Shown here in pieces: positions 31,224 to 41,917 of a DNA stretch of 64,000 nt. The number at the start of each line of letters is the position of its first letter. Within the stretch, counting starts at the first letter, position 1. The stretch is from Azorinus chamasolen (Eukaryota > Mollusca > Bivalvia > Cardiida > Solecurtidae). The notes beneath the pieces were generated by a model. That model had not been told where the DNA came from, ran no database searches, and saw only the letters and a program-made list of their open reading frames with translations. Made by a program: the position numbers and the translations under genes. The stretch lies in the NCBI GenBank assembly GCA_963576725.1, contig OY755246.1, positions 78,783,540 to 78,847,539 on the forward strand, given 5' to 3'.

Positions 31224-31378
31224 TGTGCGAGCGAGAGCAGTGACGTGTTTTGCCCAATGTCTCAGCTCCCAGGATGAATGTGTAGCCGGCACCATGAGAG
31301 AGATGGTCACTCCGGCTATTCCCAATAGGATACCGGGGCCAGTCAGACTCATCAAGACCCCTGGGGCATCTGTTCAAG
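31224..31378 (+). CDS. NCAPD3: NCAPD3 exon w5
   Basis: Acceptor GATGATTTCAG, donor TTCAAG|GTAACA. The first base completes a threonine with w4, giving KAPTVRARAVTCFAQCL, which aligns with human KAPTVRSKALSSFAHCL. The rest (REMVTPAIPNRIPGPVRLIK) corresponds to the poorly conserved linker between HEAT blocks. A second GT lies 11 bp downstream (31390), but only the 31379 donor keeps the phase into w6. Confidence 0.94.
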
Positions 31379-31439
31379 GTAACAGCAAGGTACCTTTTGG
31401 GGTACATGGTAGAGTGTTTTAGACATATCGCCGCACAGC

Positions 31440-31885
31440 GAAAAATCAATAAGTGCTTGTATAACAATTAATGCTGATATAACTTAGAGCAAGAAATCAG
31501 TGTAAAGTGCTTATAATTTCTTAGAGCAAGAACTCAGTACAAGCTGATAATAACTTCAATAAGTGCTTACATAACTTAGAGCAAGGACTCAATAAGTGCA
31601 TACATAACTTAAAGCAAGAACTCAGTATGTGCATATAATAACTTAGTGCAAGAACTCAATAAGTGCTTACATAATTCAGAGCAAGAACTCAATAAGTGCT
31701 TACATAATTTAGAGCAAGAAATCAATAAGTGCTTATATAACTTTGAACAACTCAATAAGTGCTTACATAACTTGGAGCAAGAACTCTGAAGGGGCTGACC
31801 ACTTTGAACAACTCAATAAATGCAGACATAAACTTAGAGTAATAACTTGGAGCAATAAGTTATTATATAATTTAAAGCAAGAACT
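31440..31885. repeat. Tandem repeat, about 36 bp, 11-12 units
   Basis: Units of the type CTTAGAGCAAGAACTCAATA plus AGTGCTTACATAA. Moderately diverged, intronic. Confidence 0.88.
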
Positions 31886-31963
31886 GGATTATACAGGGAA
31901 ATGTTAAATCATCACATCTTGAGAAGAATATATTGTTGCACATGTCCATTGACTACTTTTGAT

Positions 31964-32193
31964 AAACCACTTCCCTCATAGGCTATTTTTAGATCCCATC
32001 TCTTTGAATAAATCTACCGAAAAGGAGCATTAACTACAGAAAAGGAAAACTTTAGAATTTTGTAGTTCTGAAACCATTGTGATAATTAGAGCTTTTGCTC
32101 CTTTATAGGAGCAAATGCTCTATTCATCACCATGGTTTCAAAAAGTGACTTTTATAGAGGCGTAGAAAGGAGTATTTATGGAGGAAAGGGTTA
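31964..32193 (-). mobile_element. F2 MITE, complete
   Basis: CATAGGCTATTTTTAGATCC, arms GAGCTTTTGCTCCTTTATAG and AGGAGCAAATGCTC, right end ATTTATGGAGGAAAGGGTTA. A partial F9 arm follows at 32240-32290. Confidence 0.82.
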
Positions 32194-32569
32194 ATTGGCA
32201 AACTCTAGATACTGAATAGAGAACTGTAGGAGCTGTTTGGTCAGGCCACAATATAGGGTTTGGTGGAGAAATAAAGGAGTTATTCTTCATAAGCTTTAAT
32301 TTAGGCATCTTACCTCTGATCATGGCAGGGTTAAAGAACAGAAGGCAAACACGTGCCAACACTTGTCTGTTGGATTGTAGCCTTTGTGACTGTGAACAAG
32401 TGTCTAAAGTTTCATAAGATTTGCATGAATAATAAAGAAGTAATAAGCCAATGATAAAGTTTCCAGATGACAATTCATATGCCGGAGTTACTATAGCTCG
32501 TATTTTTTTCTTCGAAAAATAGATAAGCTATAAATTGGTAACGCTTTACTTCATGAATATTCATGCCAA

Positions 32570-32672
32570 CTCCACCCATTTCTCTACCAAACCCAGTGTT
32601 GTGACCACTTCAGAATCGTCTCGAAGAGGCAATCCTAAAGAGTCATCACAACATAGGGTTTGGTGGAGAAAT
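32570..32672. repeat. F9 fold-back, well preserved
   Basis: TTTCTCTACCAAACCCAGTG and CATAGGGTTTGGTGGAGAAA are inverted; inner arms CGTCTCGAAGAGGCAATCC. Confidence 0.7.
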
Positions 32673-32794
32673 GGTGATTTTAGGATTGAGAATGATGACA
32701 GCAGTTATGCCATGTAATGACAGGGACCTAATGAAAAAGAAAGGTCACTAGAAGTGGGGTCATTAGCCCCTTTGAATGTGACAAACAACTGTGC

Positions 32795-32875
32795 TGGCAT
32801 TTGCAAACCGTGTAGATCCAGATCAAAGGACTGCTAGAGGAGCCCTCTAATCAGGGTCTACACTGTGTTAACTTC
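32795..32875. repeat. F10 hairpin
   Basis: GGCATTTGCAAACCGTGTAG pairs with AATCAGGGTCTACACTGT. The arms meet at GACTGCTAGAGGAGCCCTC. Confidence 0.6.
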
Positions 32876-32884
32876 AAAATTTGG

Positions 32885-33030
32885 TAGCAGTCAGGGTTGC
32901 CACACGTTAGGGTAAAGTCAGGGAAATTGAATTTTTTTTCAGGGTCAGGGAATTTTGAGAACTGTCAGGGAAATTGAAAATATAGGCAAATGGTAGGGAA
33001 TTGTCAGGGAATTTTGAAAAAAACAAACAT
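32885..33030. repeat. GTCAGGGAA-rich dispersed repeat
   Basis: GTTGCCACACGTTAGGGTAA followed by several GTCAGGGAAATTGAA units; related words occur at 23.4-23.5 kb. Confidence 0.6.
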
Positions 33031-33067
33031 GAGAATGGAGGTCATATAAAAATTATTTTAAAATTTA

Positions 33068-33540
33068 ATATAGGAGCAAATGCTCTATTTATCACAATGG
33101 TTTTACAAAGTGACTTTTACAGTCATCAAAAGTCGTAAATATGAGGGAATGGGTTAAATATGAGGGAATAGGTTAACCCTTTACACCATGAATATTCATG
33201 TAAGAAATAATTAATGATGTCCTGAATATTGATTAGATTAATTGTTACATTACAACAGCATATGGACACTGGATAAAGCAACAATGGACCATTCAGCTTT
33301 GAAAATTCAGTTTTCATGCTCCATAAATACGCCTTTTAACGCCTCTATAAAAGTCACCTTTTAAAATTGTTGTGATAAATGGAGCATTTATTCCTATAGG
33401 AGCAAATGCTCTATTTATCACAATGGTTTAAAATCTACATAATTCTAAAGTTTCCCTTTCTCTAGTAAATGCTCTTTTTCGGTTGATTTATTCAAAGTGG
33501 TTGGATCTAAAAAATATCCTATTGAGGAATGGGTTAATAT
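33068..33540. mobile_element. F2, F1 and F2 MITE pieces
   Basis: F2 minus right half 33068-33157 (GAGGGAATGGGTTAA), F1 minus tip 33173-33270, and F2 plus 33315-33538 with arms ATTCCTATAGGAGCAAATGC and end TTGAGGAATGGGTTAA. Confidence 0.75.
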
Positions 33541-33631
33541 GAAATGATAAAAACTGTGAAAAACACTTTTGAATGACAAACTGTGTTAGCCTTGATCAAA
33601 GATCTGATGTGGATCAAATGATTATGTCAGT

Positions 33632-33871
33632 GAACTCTATACACCATAAATACGCTTTTTTACGCCTTTGCAAACAGAGTAGACCCAGGTTAGATGGCTA
33701 GTATCATCATATAGGAGCTGTCTGATCAGGGTCTGCTGTTTGCTTATGAAATAGTATAGTTTCCGCCAATGCCAAATATTCCAGTGTCCATGTGCTATTC
33801 TTATAATTAATCTGATTAATATTCATGATGTCGTTATTTCTTTCATGAATATTCATGGAGTAAATGATTAA
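33632..33871 (+). mobile_element. F1 MITE immediately upstream of exon w6
   Basis: ACCATAAATACGCTTTTTTA, GCAAACAGAGTAGACCCAGG, hairpin with a TCATCATA-rich tip, right end ATTCATGGAGTAAATGATTA. Only 38 bp separate its end from the w6 exon start. Confidence 0.8.
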
Positions 33872-33909
33872 TTAGTTTCCTACAGTAAAGGTTTGGCATT
33901 TTATTTTAG

Positions 33910-34071
33910 CTGCTGAATCCATTATCGAGGCTGGTTCAGTAAGGTCAGAGGTCACGATTGCACAACAGACTGTAGACGGCAGCACGGTTGCCATGGAAAG
34001 ATGTGAAGGTCATGCTAAAGATGGAGAGATTCCAATGCAGAGAATTCATCTGACCCCAGGATTTAATCCAA
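33910..34071 (+). CDS. NCAPD3: NCAPD3 exon w6 (variable linker)
   Basis: Acceptor GGCATTTTATTTTAG, donor CCAA|GTATGA, 162 bases. Two bases complete an alanine with w5 and one base is left over. It encodes AESIIEAGSVRSEVTIAQQT and EGHAKDGEIPMQRIHLTPGF. In vertebrate NCAPD3 this segment is a serine-rich, weakly conserved linker, so the assignment rests on phase and order rather than similarity. Frame is open throughout. Confidence 0.88.
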
Positions 34072-34093
34072 GTATGAATAGTCAACAGTTTAT

Positions 34094-34321
34094 ATTAACC
34101 TTTTACTCCTTGAGTCCATGAATACACCTTTCTACACCGTTTCAAACAGTAGATCCAGATCGGAGCCATCTGATCAGGGTCTTCTCTGTTAGCTATTAAT
34201 GCTATAACATAAATGTGATATGTAGTTTCTGTCATGGCCATAAATTACAGTGTCCATTATAACATTAACTTAATTAATATTCTTGATGTATTTTACGTAA
34301 ATATTCATGGAGTGAAAGGTT
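34094..34321 (+). mobile_element. F1 MITE
   Basis: ACCTTTTACTCCTTGAGTCC, CAAACAGTAGATCCAGATCG, right end AAATATTCATGGAGTGAAAG. Another F1 fragment (34400-34507) follows. Confidence 0.7.
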
Positions 34322-34507
34322 TATCAAAAACAAAAACACTCACCAGGTTTTGTGTGAATTACCTCCCTTTAAAATCTATACATAACAGAAAGGTATGCAG
34401 TCCTTTACTTCATTATCCTGCCTTTTCACATCTTTTGGAAACACAGGAACCGAAATCAGGCACCTCCTATGGGAGCTATCTGATCAGGGTCCACTGTTTG
34501 CTTATAT

Positions 34508-34745
34508 TTTAACTCTTTTCTTCATATAAATGTGCTTTCACGAGTTTGCAAACAGATTACATCCAGATCATACAGCTCCTATAGGAGCTGTCTGATCAGG
34601 ATCTGCTCTGTTTGCTAATGGACTTTGAAAAATCTATTTCTTTACTATCTAAGATGGGTGCAATGGTCAACGATCCATATTTCATTTTAACTATTTTGTC
34701 CATTAATATTCAGTAAGTACTAGATATAGAACAAGGAAAGGGTTA
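34508..34745 (+). mobile_element. F1b MITE
   Basis: TTTAACTCTTTTCTTCATAT, centre ACAGCTCCTATAGGAGCTGT, subfamily segment TTTACTATCTAAGATGGG, end AACAAGGAAAGGGTTAA. Confidence 0.82.
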
Positions 34746-34950
34746 ATAGTCTAATTCTCTGTTGTCATGACAATGAATTCCTTTATTTTGTATTTCTAAT
34801 ACAATAATTAAATTAATATTTTTTATGGGTGGAATCTTGTTTGCATATTCTTCAAGAAAAGTTAATAAATTTGACCTTTTCTTTAACTGTACATGTTGGA
34901 CCAACCCATAACCAATGCTCCTTTTCAAACACTGATGGTTCCCCTTACAG

Positions 34951-35084
34951 ACATATCTGATAGTGAGGGGGTGTTCTCCATGCTACGACGCAGGGCCCGG
35001 GACGAGAAGGTGAATGTGAGAAAGGCTGCGTTACAAGCCCTCGAGAGTGCTATTAGGTTTGAAGGAGAGATTTACACTCATCAG
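34951..35084 (+). CDS. NCAPD3: NCAPD3 exon w7 (HEAT region)
   Basis: Acceptor TTCCCCTTACAG, donor CATCAG|GTGAGT, 134 bases, ending phase 0. It encodes SEGVFSMLRRRARDEKVNVR then KAALQALESAIRF, matching human [29 protein letters not shown]. This is one of the most conserved NCAPD3 segments and a firm anchor for the gene name. An F4 MITE sits 22 bp beyond the donor. Confidence 0.97.
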
Positions 35085-35106
35085 GTGAGTACCTCAGTAC
35101 TCATAC

Positions 35107-35356
35107 TTAACCCTTCGCTTGCTGAATTTTAAAATACATTTCTCCTTCTTTACCCATACCCTGTTGCATAATTACATATATCTTCACTGTGTACAAGTAT
35201 TTCGCTGTGCAATCAATGCTGTGGAGTGCACTGGTTGCACAATCAACTTGTAAATAGTGTAGACCCAGATGAGACAGCTCCTGCAGGAGCTGTCTCATCT
35301 GGGTCTTCACTATTTACAGGTAGGTATATTGACGTGAATAGCAAGCGAAGGGTTAA
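35107..35356 (+). mobile_element. F4 MITE, complete and unexpanded
   Basis: 16-bp perfect ends TTAACCCTTCGCTTGC / GCAAGCGAAGGGTTAA. Central hairpin GATGAGACAGCTCCTGCAGG to CAGGAGCTGTCTCATCTGGG, then CACTATTTACAGGTAGGTAT. 250 bp. It is the unexpanded counterpart of the element at 35625. Confidence 0.93.
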
Positions 35357-35365
35357 CATTGAACT

Positions 35366-35575
35366 ATCCCTTTCCTTCATATTAACGCATTTTCATACCT
35401 TTGCAAACAGAGTAGACCCAGGTCAGACGGCTCCTATAGGGATCATCTGATCAGAGTCTACTGTTTGCTTATGACATGATATAGATCTGATTCTACAGTA
35501 TTTGTCAAAGGAAATAATTTAGTCAAAAGTTGTACATTTACAATTTCGTCTAATGAATATTGATGTCATTATAAA
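35366..35575 (+). mobile_element. F1 MITE
   Basis: CCCTTTCCTTCATATTAACG, GCAAACAGAGTAGACCCAGG, imperfect hairpin, ending near GAATATTGATGTCATTAT. Confidence 0.7.
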
Positions 35576-35624
35576 GCTACCACCTGCCTGACAGACCGAT
35601 AATTAGACCTTTTTTGATGGCTGC

Positions 35625-37503
35625 TTAACCTTTCGCTTGCTGAATTTTAAAATACATTTCTCCTTCTTTACCTATGCCCTGTTGTATAATTACATTATAT
35701 CCCCACTATGTACAAGTATTTCGCTATGCAATCACTGCTGTGGAGTGCACTGGTTGCACAATCAACTTGTAAATAGTGCAGACCCTGATGAGCTAGGTCC
35801 TACAGGAGCTGTCTCATCTGGGTCTTCACTATTTACAGGTAGGTATATTGACGTGTACTCCTACAGGAGCTGTCTCATCTGGGTGTTCACTATTTACAGG
35901 TAGGTATATTGACGTGTACTCCTACAGGAGCTGTCTCATCTGGGTGTTCACTATCTACAGGTAGGTATATTGACGTGTACTCCTACAGGAGCTGTCTCAT
36001 CTGGGTGTTCACTATTTACAGGTAGGTATATTGATGTGTACTCCTACAGGAGCTGTCTCATCTGGGTGTTCACTATTTACAGGTAGGTATATTGACGTGT
36101 ACTCCTACAGGAGCTGTCTCATCTGGGTGTTCACTATTTACAGGTAGGTATATTGACGTGTACTCCTGCAGGAGCTGTCTCATCTGGGTGTTCACTATTT
36201 ACAGGTAGGTATATTGACGTGTACTCCTACAGGAGCTGTCTCATCTGGGTCTTCACTATTTACAGGTAGGTATATTGACGTGTACTCCTACAGGAGCTGT
36301 CTCATCTGGGTCTTCACTATTTACAGGTAGGTATATTGACGTGTACTCCTGCAGGAGCTGTCTCAATCTGGGTCTTCACTATTTACAGGTAGGTATATTG
36401 ACGTGTACTCCTACAGGAGCTGTCTCATCTGGGTCTTCACTATTTACAGGTAGGTATATTGACGTGTACTCCTACAGGAGCTGTCTCATCTGGGTCTTCA
36501 CTATTTACAGGTAGGTATATTGACTTGTACTCCTGCAGGAGCTGTCTCATCTGGGTCTTCACTATTTACAGGTAGGTATATTGACGTGAATAGTGTCTCA
36601 TCTGGGTGTTCACTATTTACAGGTAGGTATATTGACGTGTACTCCTACAGGAGCTGTCTCATCTGGGTGTTCACTATTTACAGGTAGGTATATTGACGTG
36701 TACTCCTACAGGAGCTGTCTCATCTGGGTCTTCACTATCTACAGGTAGGTATATTGACGTGTACTCCTACAGGAGCTGTCTCATCTGGGTCTTCACTATT
36801 TACAGGTAGGTATATTGACGTGTACTCCTACAGGAGCTGTCTCATCTGGGTGTTCACTATTTACAGGTAGGTATATTGACGTGTACTCCTACAGGAGCTG
36901 TCTCATCTGGGTGTTCACTACTTACAGGTAGGTATATTGACGTGTACTCCTGCAGGAGCTGTCTCATCTGGGTGTTCACTATTTACAGGTAGGTATATTG
37001 ACGTGTACTCCTACAGGAGCTGTCTCATCTGGGTGTTCACTATTTACAGGTAGGTATATTGACGTGTACTCCTACAGGAGCTGTCTCATCTGGGTGTTCA
37101 CTATTTACAGGTAGGTATATTGACGTGTACTCCTACAGGAGCTGTCTCATCTGGGTGTTCACTATTTACAGGTAGGTATATTGACGTGTACTCCTACAGG
37201 AGCTGTCTCATCTGGGTCTTCACTATTTACAGGTAGGTATATTGACGTGTACTCCTACAGGAGCTGTCTCATCTGGGTCTTCACTATTTACAGGTAGGTA
37301 TATTGACGTGTACTCCTACAGGAGCTGTCTCATCTGGGTGTTCACTATTTACAGGTAGGTATATTGACGTGTACTCCTACAGGAGCTGTCTCATCTGGGT
37401 GTTCACTATTTACAGGTAGGTATATTGACGCGAATAGTGTCTCATCTGGGTGTTCACTATTTACAGGTAGGTATATTGACGTGAATAGCAAGCGAAGGGT
37501 TAA
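35625..37503 (+). mobile_element. F4 MITE expanded by an internal minisatellite
   Basis: Left part TTAACCTTTCGCTTGCTGAA through GTTGCACAATCAACTTGTAA and right end AGCAAGCGAAGGGTTAA match the 250-bp copies at 35107 and 44282. Between them the right hairpin arm has been amplified into a long array, giving 1879 bp. Confidence 0.93.
35798..37484 (+). repeat. 61-bp minisatellite inside F4, about 27 units
   Basis: Unit: TCCTACAGGAGCTGTCTCAT, CTGGGTGTTCACTATTTACA, GGTAGGTATATTGACGTGTA. The period is 61 bp exactly over most of the array. A shortened unit (GTGAATAGTGTCTCATCTGG) appears twice, near 36586 and 37431, suggesting a block duplication of about 845 bp. Variants cluster (GGGTC versus GGGTG), so neighbouring units are homogenised in blocks. 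Confidence 0.95.
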
Positions 37504-37650
37504 GGCAAGATTTACTGTACTGATGGACAAAACTGTATTATCAAGAGAGATAGGCATATATGTACAATGTTCTGTTTCAATGTTTTTCAGAGTTATGGCC
37601 CGTTGTTTATTCAAAATAATACATATCTGACAAGAGCTTGTGTGGGGGTA

Positions 37651-39032
37651 TTAACTCATTTTCTCCCACGATCCCATATATGGGATGTAGGCAAACAGTG
37701 TAAACTAATCAGACGCCGCATAATGCGGCGTCTGATCAGAGTCTACACTGTTTGCTGATAGGAAATTCAATATAAAACAAAACAAAAATGAAAATTTAGA
37801 CCAGACATCCCTTTATACAGTATATTGGCGATATTTCGAGCACCGTCGGGAATCAGTAAAAACCTCGGATTATCGCAATGCTCGAAATAACCGATCTCTA
37901 GCATTTTGTGTCATTTCCAAGAGCATTGTTTGACGACAAGAGGAAGCATATTTCTTCACAGTAAACTTAACATTATCATAAACTTCAATGCGTATATAAT
38001 TCATCGATTCATTCCTTATATAAGTGATAACAGAAAACACCATTTACATCGGCGACCGAAGTTTTGAACAGTATAATTTGTATGGGTCCGTTCAACGGAC
38101 CCTTCACAATATAAACTCAAAACTTATTTCAAACCATTTAGAAATATCCCTTGAACAGTCGTGGCATTTAGCGTTATGTCGTTTATTTTGCATATTTTCC
38201 ATTCAACAAGTCGACATTAATTTAGTTATTGGTGCTGAGTTGGTGCACAAACAAACATTTTTGTTTCGTTCCCGTGCTATTTCGTAGTAAGGAAAATCAG
38301 GGCGAATGACCAAATTAATTAATAATCGGAACACTCGGCTTTTTTCGTCTGACATAATTATTCTCGCTCATCTCTCGTAGCAAGAGTCTGCATGAACGAG
38401 ACTGTCTAAAATTAACAAAAATAATGCGAATTTCAAAGCACTATACGAAAAGCACTGCACTATTTCTAAATTTAAAGCAGAAAGACGTTATATGGCACCC
38501 TTTCAGCGATACCGAAAAATCACAACACGTTTGTGAACGTATGCAAATTCATGGTTCCGTAAATTATGATTGTGACTCTTTGTCTATTAAGACTTCAGTC
38601 TACTAAATTCTCATCATTATTTACACAAAAGTAAAGTCTTCATTCAATGAATGTGTTATTCACACATTTGGAAGATCTAATGTCCCATAGACCGGATCTT
38701 TCAAAAGGTCACGACAACGTATCGAGAAGGTGTGAATAATTACCTCGGAGGTGGGGAAAACACCGTGCTCGAAATAAACAATCAATAAAAGGAACCAGAA
38801 TGATCCGCGGGACCAGCACACATGCTCGAATTTTCGGATTATCGCTATTCGGATTAATGCAGGTATTTTCAATTAGATTTGATAGAATTTGAGCCGGGAC
38901 CTCAACATTCCCTCGGAATAAGAGGGTATCTCGGAAAAACGAGAGTCGAAATAACGCCGTTATACTGTAGATAAAAGATAGACTAACCCAATATATAAGC
39001 ATGGAAGAATCCACTGGGAGCAAATGGGTTAT
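37651..39032. mobile_element. F11 MITE split by a pogo-like element
   Basis: Left TTAACTCATTTTCTCCCA, right TGGGAGCAAATGGGTTA. A hairpin at 37691-37755 has strong arms: AATCAGACGCCGCATAATGC and GCGGCGTCTGATCAGA. The pogo-like element is inserted to its right. Confidence 0.78.
37817..38969. mobile_element. Pogo-like non-autonomous element
   Basis: Inverted ends TACAGTATATTGGCGATATT and GTCGAAATAACGCCGTTATACTGTA (read at 38945-38969) with TA at both borders. Subterminal words such as CGGATTATCGC occur in inverted positions (37865 and 38834). The 87-codon frame at 38024-38287 has no transposase motif that I can recognise. Confidence 0.78.
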
Positions 39033-39058
39033 CAGAATGCCTGACACACACACAATCT

Positions 39059-39137
39059 GGCATTTGCAAACAGTGTAGATGCAGATCAGATAGCTCATAG
39101 AGGATCCCTCTGATTGGGGTCTACACTGTTTGTAATT
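39059..39137. repeat. F10 hairpin
   Basis: GGCATTTGCAAACAGTGTAG pairs with GGGTCTACACTGTTTGTAAT. A half F1 (GCTCTGTTTGCACATG) follows to about 39267. Confidence 0.7.
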
Positions 39138-39267
39138 CCAAACTATATCCTACATAGTCTAAAAGCAAACAGGACAGACTTGTGGTGGATCCATCTGATC
39201 TGGCTCTGCTCTGTTTGCACATGTGCGAAGCTGTCTCTACCTGACAAATTACGTACTGGTAAAGTAT

Positions 39268-39513
39268 TAACTCTTTACTGCCTTTCTATGCCTTTGCAAA
39301 TAGAGTAGACTTGAGATTAGAGGGCTCCTGTAGGAGCTGTCTGATCAGTTTCTACTCTGTTTGCTTATGAAGTAATAGAGGTATGCTTCAGATGCTACAG
39401 TTTCTACTATGGTCAAAAGTCCTGTGTCCATGTGCTAGTATAAGAAGTAAGATAATTAATATTCATGGTGTCATTATTTCTTAGATGAATACTCATAGAG
39501 TAAAGGACTGAAC
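39268..39513 (+). mobile_element. F1 MITE immediately upstream of exon w8
   Basis: TTAACTCTTTACTGCCTTTC, GCAAATAGAGTAGACTTGAG, right end ATACTCATAGAGTAAAGG. About 30 bp from the w8 exon. Confidence 0.78.
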
Positions 39514-39543
39514 AGTGATTTTATTATACATATTTTGTTTCAG

Positions 39544-39659
39544 AATGTAGAGGTCTTAAAGAACCATTGCCGTGACCTTGGCCTGTCTGTAAGGAAACAA
39601 GCCATGCAGTCACTGACAGACCTTCTTGTAGAGCATCCCAAAGATGAGTTCCTGCAGAA
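39544..39659 (+). CDS. NCAPD3: NCAPD3 exon w8 (HEAT region)
   Basis: Acceptor CATATTTTGTTTCAG, donor CAGAA|GTATGT, 116 bases, phase 0 in, two bases left over. It encodes VEVLKNHCRDLGLSVRKQAM then QSLTDLLVEHPKDEFLQK, aligned with human [31 protein letters not shown]. A typical HEAT helix pair. Confidence 0.97.
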
Positions 39660-39989
39660 GTATGTTGTAAATTTGCATTTTGAGTAGAACAGAGTTGTCT
39701 AACATGTTACAAATCTGATTTTTTAGTGTTTGGCAATAAATTTCTTTAATTCTAGCTTGTCTATTTTTCAAAGAGAAAAATAAGAGTTATCACACATCGG
39801 CATTATCGGCATCATTGTTGTCAGTATCATTGTATTAGCATAGTTAGAAAATAACATTTTACATCCTGTTCTGTCAAAAAACCTACACAGAAAAATATCT
39901 TAGAACAAGCAGAAAAATCGTAATTTAGTGTGATTATGATGTCAGTGAATCATGTGACAGTCGGCTGTAATTTGTATAAAAATTCTGTT

Positions 39990-40361
39990 CTATTTTTAGC
40001 TCCACTTTTTCAAAAAGTGGAGCTATTGTCATGACCCTCTCGTCGGCGTTGGTTAACCTTTTTGTCTCAGAAACCATCAAAGATATTTGGTTTATATTTG
40101 GTATGTATGTTTACTATTACAAGGGGAACACATTTCTCAAGGGCAGGTAACCCTAAAATTTTGCCCTAATTTTGCCATAGTAATGCCCCCTTTTTCGACT
40201 TACAATTTTCATTGTTGGTTAAGTTTTATGTTCAGGTCCAAGGGCAGGTAACCCTAAAATAAATTTTGCTGTTGTTATCTCCCCTTTCTGACTTAGACTT
40301 CCACTATACTATCCAGCATTAAAGAAAGTGGAGCACGCTGTCTGCGGACAGCTCTTGTTTA
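39990..40361. mobile_element. Pearl/Helitron-like element with hairpin start
   Basis: TTTAGCTCCACTTTTTCAAA folds on AAAGTGGAGCTATT; CTCTCGTCGGCGTTGG follows. Two core units share AGGGCAGGTAACCCTAAAAT. It ends GTGGAGCACGCTGTCTGCGG and CAGCTCTTGTTTAATT. Confidence 0.65.
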
Positions 40362-40439
40362 ATTAATCCCCTAACAAAAGAGACAAAAGAACTGAAAAAA
40401 TGCAAGTGGATGATGTGTCTTGTCTGAGATTACTGTTTC

Positions 40440-40915
40440 TTATAGTTTTGTTACTCTGTCTAGTCATACACAGCTTGTCATAACCCCCCCCCCCTCCCCC
40501 CCCCCCCCCCCCCCCCCCCCACACACACACAAGTTTTGTTACTCTGCCTAGTCATACACAGCTTGTCATATCCCCCCCCCCCCCACACACACACACACAC
40601 ACACACATACATACACAAACAATGTGGTGGCATATAGGGTTGCCCTTGTCTTTACGTCTGCCCTTCCGTAGGCACATCTAGAAGAATTTGTCCAGGCTAT
40701 TTCTGGTAGTATTTATCCAATCCACACCAAACTTTACACACATTTGTGGCCATTTGTGGTCAAGTTTGATAGCCATGTAAATCGCTTCAGTTGTTGAATT
40801 CTTTACATAAGTTACATGTTCATTACCATATACCAGTTTTATTATGACTACTTTCTGTGACAAAACTCTGAAGTGGGGGCATCACTGTCTTATGGACACA
40901 TTTCTAGTTGTTAAC
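40440..40915. repeat. Poly-C and CA runs plus a dispersed repeat fragment
   Basis: GTTTTGTTACTCTG(T/C)CTAG and CACAGCTTGTCATA occur twice, each followed by a C run (40486-40520, 40573-40584) and CA repeats. From about 40620 a different repeat (GTGGTGGCATATAGGGTTGC) runs to GTCTTATGGACACATTTCTA. The C runs are likely to be unreliable in length. Confidence 0.7.
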
Positions 40916-41093
40916 TTTCTTTGAACGCAGACATCAAATGATGATCATGTTACAGTAGCTGATTTGCATATAGTGGATAATTTGAGCAACTAGAGATTCC
41001 TGCAGTAAATACAGTTCATTTGTTTGAAATAAAACATTTTCCAAGTATTCCGACTTGTAGGCTAGTGTTATAAAACCATCTCAGGGTCCATGC

Positions 41094-41260
41094 TTATAAA
41101 GCTTTTTAGTTGAGTCAGAGATCGTTCTCAATTGTTTGATTTGTCAGATTTGAGTTCTCAAGCTTGTGATTGGTCAGATTTGAGCCAGGGGCTCAAATCT
41201 GACCAATCAAAAACTTGAGAACGAACTCAGACTCAACTAAAAGTTTTATAAGCATGGACC
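41094..41260. mobile_element. F3 fold-back element
   Basis: GGGTCCATGCTTATAAAGCT and TTTTATAAGCATGGACC; inner arms TTGATTGGTCAGA type and complement. Confidence 0.85.
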
Positions 41261-41328
41261 TTGGTCGAAAAATTAATCTTCACTTTATCACAAGGAAAAG
41301 TGATGCTATAATATATCAAATAGGATGT

Positions 41329-41690
41329 TAACCCTTCACTCCATTAAAACGCTTTTTCGCACATTTGCAAACAGAGTAGACCCAGATGAGGTGGCTCCTC
41401 ATAGTAGCCATTTGATCAGGGTCTGCTCTGTTTTCTAATGAAATTATAATGGATCTGATTCTACAGTTTCCATCAATACCATAACATCTGGTGTACATAT
41501 TCCATTTTAAATATTCAGCTTATAAATATTCATGATGTCATTAGTTCTTACATGAATATGCAGCAGAGAAAAGGTTAGATGTATCAAAATTGTAACAGAT
41601 GAGACCCTGCTCTTACACAGGGGCCGTCTGATCTGGGTCTACTCTGTTTGTGAAGGCAGAGAAAGGTGTATTAATGGAGTAAAGGGATAA
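41329..41690. mobile_element. F1 MITE (plus) and half F1 (minus)
   Basis: Plus copy 41329-41577 (ACCCTTCACTCCATTAAAAC; centre GGCTCCTCATAGTAGCCA). A minus half copy, 41588-41690, ends GTATTAATGGAGTAAAGGG, 62 bp before exon w9. Confidence 0.75.
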
Positions 41691-41752
41691 ACTCATAGCA
41701 GGCAGTTTTAGAAGTTTTACAGGGATATGAGACAATATCAATTTTGTTTCAG

Positions 41753-41866
41753 GAATTGGCTGGGTGGGGCCCTGCCTCTAGTGCTGGACAGAGAGCAGAC
41801 GCTATCAGACAAGTGTATGGAGACATTAGAGGACCTGGTGTTAACCAACATAGTACCCCATCACAG
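41753..41866 (+). CDS. NCAPD3: NCAPD3 exon w9 (HEAT region)
   Basis: Acceptor CAATTTTGTTTCAG, donor CACAG|GTAGGAG, 114 bases. The first base completes a lysine from w8. It encodes NWLGGALPLVLDREQTLSDK and CMETLEDLVLTNIVPHH, aligned with human [36 protein letters not shown]. Confidence 0.97.
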
Positions 41867-41917
41867 GTAGGAGTCATGTGTCATATAAAGACATTAATAT
41901 TTATCATCAGAACTTTA

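Noticed and set aside
38024..38287. Transposase gene inside the pogo-like element
   Set aside because: The 87-codon frame shows no helix-turn-helix or DDE-type motif that I can recognise, and the element is only about 1.15 kb.
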